DNA of 64,000 nt from Strongyloides papillosus (taxonomy: Eukaryota; Nematoda; Chromadorea; Rhabditida; Strongyloididae). This document shows positions 57,301 through 64,000 of this stretch, piece by piece. The first letter of the stretch is position 1. Every line of letters begins with the position of its first letter. Location: assembly GCA_005656395.1 (NCBI GenBank), contig SRSI01000009.1, positions 2,108,001 through 2,172,000 on the forward strand. The letters run 5' to 3'. The notes under the pieces are model-generated. The model was not told where the DNA came from and ran no database searches. It worked only from the letters and a program-made list of their open reading frames with translations. The translations under genes were made by a program, and so were the position numbers.

Positions 57301-59737
57301 ATATTATTTTACAATAATAATACTCTATTAATGTTATTGATAATTTATAAATTACTTTAATTTTTATTGTTAAATTTCAGAAAATTAATTTATCCAATGA
57401 TGTTTTGAGTAGTTTTTTCCTATGAAGTAAGAACCTTCTATTATTAATAATAAATAATATATTCTACTATAGACCTGTGGTTTGAAACAATCTTGTTTGA
57501 TTTCAACGAATTATATTATTTTAATAAACATGATTATTTGTTATAATATTTCATATATAACTATAAGTGTTTAAAAAAACTCGTTTTTTAATTTTAGTCT
57601 TTTATTTTTATCAACCGAGATTTATCTCCTTGGCCTAAAAATAGCTAAGAATGTTTCAAATGTTTATAAGTTAAAAATTTAAACAACTATATTGTATTTT
57701 TAAATTTTTATCATATATTATAGTTATTAAAAATAGTATAGAATAACAATATTTAGGTTATTGTCATGTGTAATATTTTTTTATTCTGATACATTCGAAA
57801 ATATTAACGATACAAATAGAGACATTTTATTATTTAAACTCAAAAGATGTTATTTATTGCTTGTATTATCTGTCTACTCAACGTATACAAACTATTAATT
57901 TAAAGTCTATTTATAGTATGTTATTTTGATGCCATGTGGTAATGGAATGTTAAACAATTTGATAAATAAAATTATATTCGTAATGCAAAAAATTTAACGA
58001 ACTAAAATAATTAGTCTGAATTTTGAAATATGTTTATATCATTCAGGTATTCATTGTCAATATATTTTTAATGAAAATAGCAATTTTTCAAGATTTTATT
58101 CTTTTCCTTTTTATACTATTCTTACCTTCATTTAATGCTGTTAGTTGTAAATAATAAATAATACAATCATTTTATTATTTTTAACTTATCAAGAAAAGAG
58201 AATACTTCATAAATTTAAAAAATGTTTATTTGTGACAATTTTAACTAGAATTTTGATATCGCAAAAATAATATAATAATTTACAATCATTTTATCATGAG
58301 AAAGATGTTATTTTCCTTAGTGCCTTGTGCAATATGGTCAAAAAAGTTTTCTTTTATTATTGAAACATCATATCTTACTTAATTACGTTGATAAAGATAA
58401 AATTGATAAGAATTTAAGTTGAAATTTTATTACCGTCTTTGATAAGAAGAGAAATGACTACAGGTTGTTTTAATAAATTGGACACAAAATGTCAATTATA
58501 TTACTTTAAAATATTTATTAAAAAAAAAGGAAATGAAAAAAATTCATATTCATAGTGACGTCAATGACTCATATGATATTATTAACAATTAGTATGAAAA
58601 ATTAATTTTCCTATTTCAAAGATCCTCTTAAATGTTCAATGAATTTATTTAAAGTTCATATAGAAATAAAAATTTGATTGATGAGATTTTTATAAGAACA
58701 ACAAATTATTATTTCTTGTTTGTCTTGAAAATTTTAATCAAAACATTTCTTTAAATTTTTTTTAACAATTGACATTATTTATTTTTGACAATTAATCATA
58801 AAATTTCTTTATGACATAATTTTTTCTTATTTAAAGAAACGTATTATTTATCATTGTTTATGATTGCTAATAAGCTTTTTAAATAAATAATTAACCTTAA
58901 TTATTTTATTTTATCAATGTAATTTAAATATGACAAGAGTGATGTAATCTAAATATTTGAAAACTTCTAATGTTTATATATAATTCAAAATTGTCAATGT
59001 GATTATCAAATAATTTCGATCTCTTATCAGTTTTTGTTTTATAGCCATATTTTTAATATCATCTTTTTAATTATATTTTACTTTTAAAACTTTCTATGTC
59101 ATAAAATTGAAATTTTTAAATGCAAGAACAAAAGCTTCTGAACAGTTAGGTAAGGTAACGCCTTGAAAAGAATAAATTAATAATGACATTTGGTTCCATG
59201 CCCCCAACATTATTTTTGTATATAAAATTAAAGCTATTGTATGATCAAATAAAGGCTGGGCTTAGAAGCTTGAATTTCTTGCAACCGGACAATATAGTTA
59301 CTATATCTTATTATCAGTTATGTTTGTATAAAGTTAAAATAAGATAATGTAAGAGTATTTAACAACAGGTGAGAGGTTGGGAAATTTAATTTTAAATTTT
59401 TGTTTCACATTTTTATTTTTGCCAACTTATTTTTAAATAATTAACTTTTCTTTTATTTAGTTATAATGATTGGCATTTATTTATTATAATAAAACGCATA
59501 GAACTATCTTCGTATACTTTTATTATAAATAAGTTTTTTTCAAATCATTGTTTTATTATAAATTTTTATTTTATTCTATCAATAAATAAATAAATATAAT
59601 ATATATATTTATATATTTTCTAGATATTTCAAATTTAATAATTTAAAATTTTACTATTAAATAATATTACGCTAATATATTTAATTACAAAGAATTAAAA
59701 AATAAGAGATATAGTTAAGGAAGATAAATTGTTAACA
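54331..59737. other. 5.4 kb gene-free A+T-rich region with GATA-type sites
   Basis: No convincing gene was found. From 54497 to 54660 the plus strand is strongly C+T-rich, described separately. Seven TGATAAG/CTTATCA heptamers lie between 55897 and 59029: 55897, 56518, 56759, 58185, 58404, 58440 and 59023. Before the sulfotransferase a TGTATATAAAATT TATA-like box at ~59216 is followed by a G+C-richer stretch (59254-59300). The missing first exon of the collagen-like gene could lie at the left end. Confidence 0.45.
54497..54660. repeat. Long polypyrimidine (plus) / polypurine (minus) tract
   Basis: About 160 bp almost free of G on the plus strand, for example TTTTCCTCCTCTTCCGTACC and TTTCTCTCTCCGTTCTCCTC. 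It is the region just upstream of the collagen-like gene, where it would read as GA-rich promoter DNA on that gene's strand. Such tracts can exclude nucleosomes or form triplex DNA. Confidence 0.6.
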
Positions 59738-61585
59738 ATGATTGCCAAAGAACGAGCATCACATATGATTAATATCATTGAAAATGAAGAAAAAGATATT
59801 CTTCCCTATTTAAGAGATACATCTTGTCATCACACAATATGCATTCATGAAGAAGATGGTAAAGTTGTTTATCAACATTTAGGGCATCCTAAACAATGTA
59901 AATTTGACAATGAAGATTGGCCTCCAATATTTAAACCAAGCTCTGTTAGATCAGCTAAAGTATTAAAAATTCGTGATAACGATGTTTTTGTATGCACATA
60001 TGTTAAATGTGGAACAACTTGGGTTCAACATATATCTTGTCAACTTTTAAAAGTTGATTATGGTCCTCATCAAGGTAAAGGTAACTAATTTGATAATTCA
60101 TAAAAATAACATAATATCATTTTGGGTATTTTAGAACTTTCAACCACCTCGCCAATGATAGAAAGAATGGGATCAGAATACGTTGATGGGTTACCTTCGC
60201 CGCGTCTTTTAAAAACACATTTTAATTTTAAAAATTGTCCAAAAAGTAAAGATGCTAAATATATATTTTGTATTAGGAATCCAAAAGATTGTTTAGTTAG
60301 TTATTACCATCACAATAAGAATTTTAAAATATATAATTGGGAAGATGGAAAATTTGACACATTTTTTAATTTGTTTGTTGAAGGGAAACTTGCTTTTGGG
60401 AATTATTTTGAACACCTTAAATCTTGGTTACCCCATATTTATGATGATAATGTACTCTTTTTAAAATATGAAGACATGCTTGCTGATTTAGAAGATTCTG
60501 TTTACAAGATTGGACAATTTTTAGGTGGTAGAGCAAAAGAAATGGTAGAAAATTTGGAAACATTAAGAAAGATTGTTGAAAATAGTACATTCGAAAGCAT
60601 GAAACAAAATCAAAGTCGTTGGTTCCCTTCAACTCATTTGTAAGTTTAAAATGCTTAATTATTTTTTATTATGTCTAAGATTTGATGAAATTTTAAACAT
60701 CTTAAAGTTATTTAGTAATAGAGAGTGACTTAAAATTTAGAAAAAAATATGAGACATTTTTTTAGTGTAATTATATTGTTGTTTAACTATACAGCATATG
60801 TTGATTTTACTTGATCTTAATTTCGGAATATTTATTAAGTAACTAACAACTGTTATAATTGTAAACAACTCTATATATCATGTTTGAGAAGTTGAAAGTA
60901 ATTTTATTTTAATTATGTTATATTAATGATATAAAAATAGTTTATTACAATCCTGAATCTTTGTGCGCAAGATAACCTCTATAAATTGATGTATAATGGT
61001 TGTTTTGTTAGTCTGCTTTAATAAAAATAGAAATAAATTATTATGTTAAAATATTTTTAAAGTTTGTGAATAAGATAAAATGTATAATAAATAAGTATGT
61101 CATTTACATTATATTTTTAATCTTTTAGGCGTAATGAAACTTTTATTCGTAAAGGTGGTAGCCGTGATTGGAAAAATTATTTTACAAAAGAGCAATCAGA
61201 CATTATAGATAGAATGTATGCAGAATATTTTGCTGGAACTGAAGCCGAATTTTGGTTTTCATCAGAAATGGCATGGGAGGATGAATTTGATGAGGATATT
61301 TGTTCGGATGATAATGAGATGCTTAGTGTTTCTAGTTTAGAACCAAGCATATTAAGTACAGTCGGTAAAAATGGCATACTAATAAATGATACATCCAATA
61401 GTATGTCATCATGTTCACCAATACTTAGTAGTTCTGTAGATTCAGGATGTGGATCAATTGTAACGATGTCTAGTTTCATGGCAAACAAACAAAATTCAAA
61501 TTATAATCCAATAATTGAATGTAAAAAAAGGCACAGGTGTGATTCTAATTTTAGTATATCAACAGGCTATGGCTCGATATGGTAA
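59738..61585 (+). CDS. ssu-1: Cytosolic sulfotransferase, SSU-1-like
   Basis: Three exons, 59738-60080, 60135-60639 and 61129-61585, introns 54 and 489 nt, give 434 residues; the start is the ATG at 59738. The PAPS 5'-phosphosulfate loop is TYVKCGTTW (87-95; the usual TYPKSGTTW has Pro and Ser), the catalytic His is His143 in RLLKTHF, and the 3'-phosphate site is Arg162 and Ser170 in [17 protein letters not shown]. The end motif is [13 protein letters not shown] (a Gly of the usual GDWKN is Arg). The enzyme moves sulfate from PAPS to alcohols or amines. A 100-residue C-terminal tail rich in Asp, Glu and Ser ([13 protein letters not shown]...) follows the catalytic domain and is unusual for mammalian enzymes of this family. 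SSU-1 in C. elegans is the single nematode cytosolic SULT and acts in ASJ neurons. Confidence 0.85.
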
Positions 61586-62937
61586 TATTTGTTATATAAT
61601 CAAGTGACTCAGTGATTTGATAATAATTTTATATAAGATGTTTACAACAAATTTTTTCTTATATATATATATTTTTTTTGATATCCGCAAATCACTACAT
61701 CGTATGATCATTATTGAATATTTTACATTCCATCAACTTTATTTAATTTTCACTTAAATTTGTTTAGGATATGATTTGTATATGCTACCAGTACTACGGT
61801 AAATGATATCTTTTCAAAATTGTTGTTAATGATAAGCCGCTAAACCATATATTTTCTCTTTTTTAATGATATGGCGTATAACATCATATACTCATAATGA
61901 TATATTTTCAATAACATGTAATTATGTACATTTTTATTGTAATAATTTTTGCCATACATTTAAATTATTTTAATTATTATTATTAATATTATTAGATTCA
62001 ATAAATATTTTATTAGACTACTGTTCTTCTTAATTAAAATTGTATTTGAAAAAGTATTCTTAATATTTTTAATTATCTTTTTAAAAACAAAATATTTTTA
62101 TAACTTCTATTTATCACAATATTCATTTGTTTCTAAAGTTAAATAACAATTGAATGATAAATTGTTAATATTACAGCTTAACATCTATTATAATATTTGT
62201 ACATGATAGATATTAAAATTAATATCATCAACGAAATAATTTTTTATTTATGATTAAAATAAATGTATTTTTTAAAATGTTTAAATTATCGTGCGGCCTT
62301 TATTTATATAGAAATTATTATATTAATTATAAAAGTAAAAAAGCATAAAATTTAAACAGTTTCGATGCACATAAAAGATAATATAATGTAAATTCTTTAA
62401 TATATATTATTTGTAATATATAAATTTTAAATAGACAACTTTATAAAAAAAAAGATAATTTTATTTATTAACTACTTTATGTAAAAGCAGAAAAAGATAT
62501 AAAATAAAGCTTGAACTAATTTATTTTATTAAGTAATTTATATCAACTAAATGACATATATATCACTTTTTATAATAAATAACATGCATTTTATAAAATT
62601 TTGATCTGTAGTAAATTGAAAATGTAAAAATAAATATTTTGGGGAATTTAAACATTATAAAATATTCAATATTAATATGTAATAAAAATATAAATGTACT
62701 GAAATTCTATAATATTAATATATTATATTTGTTATTTTATTAAATATATCTAGTCAAAATGATAAGGAACTTGATCCAATTAAAAAGTAAAAAAATTGAT
62801 TTACATTATATTATTATATCTAGAAATAATGAATTGAAAAATAATGTGAGCTATTAAAAATGAAGATAATTGGGTACGCTAATAGACTTAGAAGTATAAA
62901 TAAGATGTAAGACAGAACCTTCATTTTAAATGTAAAA
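61586..62937. other. Intergenic, no gene seen
   Basis: About 1.35 kb of very A+T-rich DNA after the sulfotransferase. The last 100 bp before 62938 should be the promoter and leader of the next gene. Confidence 0.45.
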
Positions 62938-64000
62938 ATGATTGCATTAATAATTTATATATTTTTTACTATTATTAATTTTTGTTACGGTATGTCAAAA
63001 ATAATTGCTAATAAGTATAAATGTCTAAACATTATTTTTAGCTCAATATTTACCTTCATTAATAAATTCAATTCCACATGGAGACCAAGGTCAAAATGAA
63101 CAATTACCTCGAAATTTTGGTTTTAATTCATTTAATAATCAAAAAAATGATTTTACTGATACGGGAAATGATTATTATCCACAATTTTCTCCAAATACCC
63201 CTTTTATGGAACAGGACACACTTTATAATGATAAACATAACTCAGCTCAAAAACCTTATTTTGAAACAATGCTAAATGAACAAAATTCGAAAGACAACTC
63301 TTCAGATGTTAGTCGTAAAGTACTTGATTTATATAATAATGATAGCGTAAACTCAAAAAATGATATATCATCGAACAAAGAACATCCTCTGAATAGTACT
63401 ATAAACGGTATAACAACAGATATTAATGTACAAGAAAGCAATTTGAAAAATACAAATGTGGATTTAAATGAAAATAAGACTCATACTACTAAAAGTTTAT
63501 CTGGATTTTTCCCTTATGAATTTGAAAAAGAGACTAAAATCGTTAGCACAACACTTTCTTCGAAGAATAATAATATATCAATCTCTCCAATACATTTACC
63601 TTATAAACCATTATTTCCAATACTTAATAAGAAAATATCACTAGAAGAAAAAGCTAACTTTCCAATGCCTTCTAAGTTCAATTTATTATCAAATTCATAT
63701 TTAAATAAAAACAACAATAGTATCAACATTGAAAATACAACAATTATAAGTGATAAGAATTCTAATTTACATAGAAATGTCGAAAATAAGGAAGTATTCC
63801 ATCCAATAAATTATATAGCCAATGTTAATGATAAAAACAATAAATTTGATGGTAAAAGTATTATTAAAGAGGAAACAAATAAAGAAAAATCCAAAGAAAT
63901 GAACGAAAATCTTCCTGAGAATACACTAGATAATAAAGAAGATCATATTATAAAGCCAGGTAAAGATGGCATACCAGGATTCCCAACATTTAATTTTATG
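62938..64000 (+). CDS. Secreted Asn-rich protein, probably collagen-like (partial, runs off right edge)
   Basis: Exon 1 (62938-62989) encodes MIALIIYIFFTIINFCY, a signal peptide, followed by a 52 nt intron (GTATGT...TTTTAG) and an open exon from 63042 to the window end, over 319 codons with no stop. After the signal peptide the protein is hydrophilic and rich in Asn, Ser, Lys and Asp. At the very end it reads KPGKDGIPGFP, which looks like the start of Gly-X-Y repeats. It therefore probably belongs to a secreted collagen-like or matrix family. It is transcribed on the opposite strand to the Asn-rich collagen-like gene at 50-54 kb. Confidence 0.7.

Overview
The window looks like nuclear DNA of a free-living or parasitic nematode, most likely a clade IV worm of the Strongyloides/Rhabditophanes type. 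The grounds are very high A+T, many 38-53 nt GT...AG introns, small intergenic gaps, nematode-type gene families (seven-helix chemoreceptor, DEG/ENaC channel, cuticle-collagen-like protein, C-type lectin-like protein, SSU-1-like sulfotransferase) and T-rich AG acceptors just before start codons that suggest trans-splicing. The species cannot be fixed from sequence alone. Exon joins given here were read by eye from GT/AG sites, frame and family similarity recalled from memory; no search was run.

Layout. 0-10.3 kb holds ordinary genes: first exon of SEC23 (-), a TPR protein (-), the ubiquitin/p97 cofactor PLAA/UFD-3 (+), an NK-2 homeobox gene (-), an F-box/WD40 protein (+) and the complex I assembly factor NDUFAF2 (+). 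10.4-29.4 kb is different: a truncated DEG/ENaC 5' fragment, an A+T desert with old repeats, an RPA1-like two-OB-fold protein, one apparently intact chemoreceptor, and three damaged copies of core nuclear genes: ROD/KNTC1 (kinetochore), SPT5 (transcription elongation) and DNA topoisomerase II. Two same-orientation copies of a dispersed element with terminal inverted repeats lie at 11187-12083 (partial) and 27867-29376 (full length), bracketing most of this gene-fragment island.

29.7-49.9 kb is again dense and mostly housekeeping: NOL9/GRC3 polynucleotide kinase (-), STRIP/FARL-11 (+), MMAA (+) and PNO1 (+), a two-domain C-type lectin-like membrane protein (+), a small ORF (+), COG4 (-), a family III CoA-transferase-like protein (-) and the ubiquitin E1 UBA1 (-). 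STRIP, MMAA and PNO1 are close together on one strand and may be co-transcribed.

50.3-64 kb is sparse. It holds a long collagen-like, Asn-rich gene (-) whose reading frame is broken about six times, mostly at short A runs, with almost no nonsense codons between; then about 5.4 kb without genes but with a cluster of TGATAAG sites; an SSU-1-like sulfotransferase (+); and the start of a secreted Asn-rich, probably collagen-like gene (+) that runs off the right edge.

The best candidates for something new are the serially frameshifted collagen-like gene, the island of broken chromosome-biology genes between repeat copies (including a topoisomerase II copy that has lost its active-site tyrosine), the tandem PFU-like domains in PLAA, and an isolated G+C-rich RNA-type hairpin at 14978-15010.
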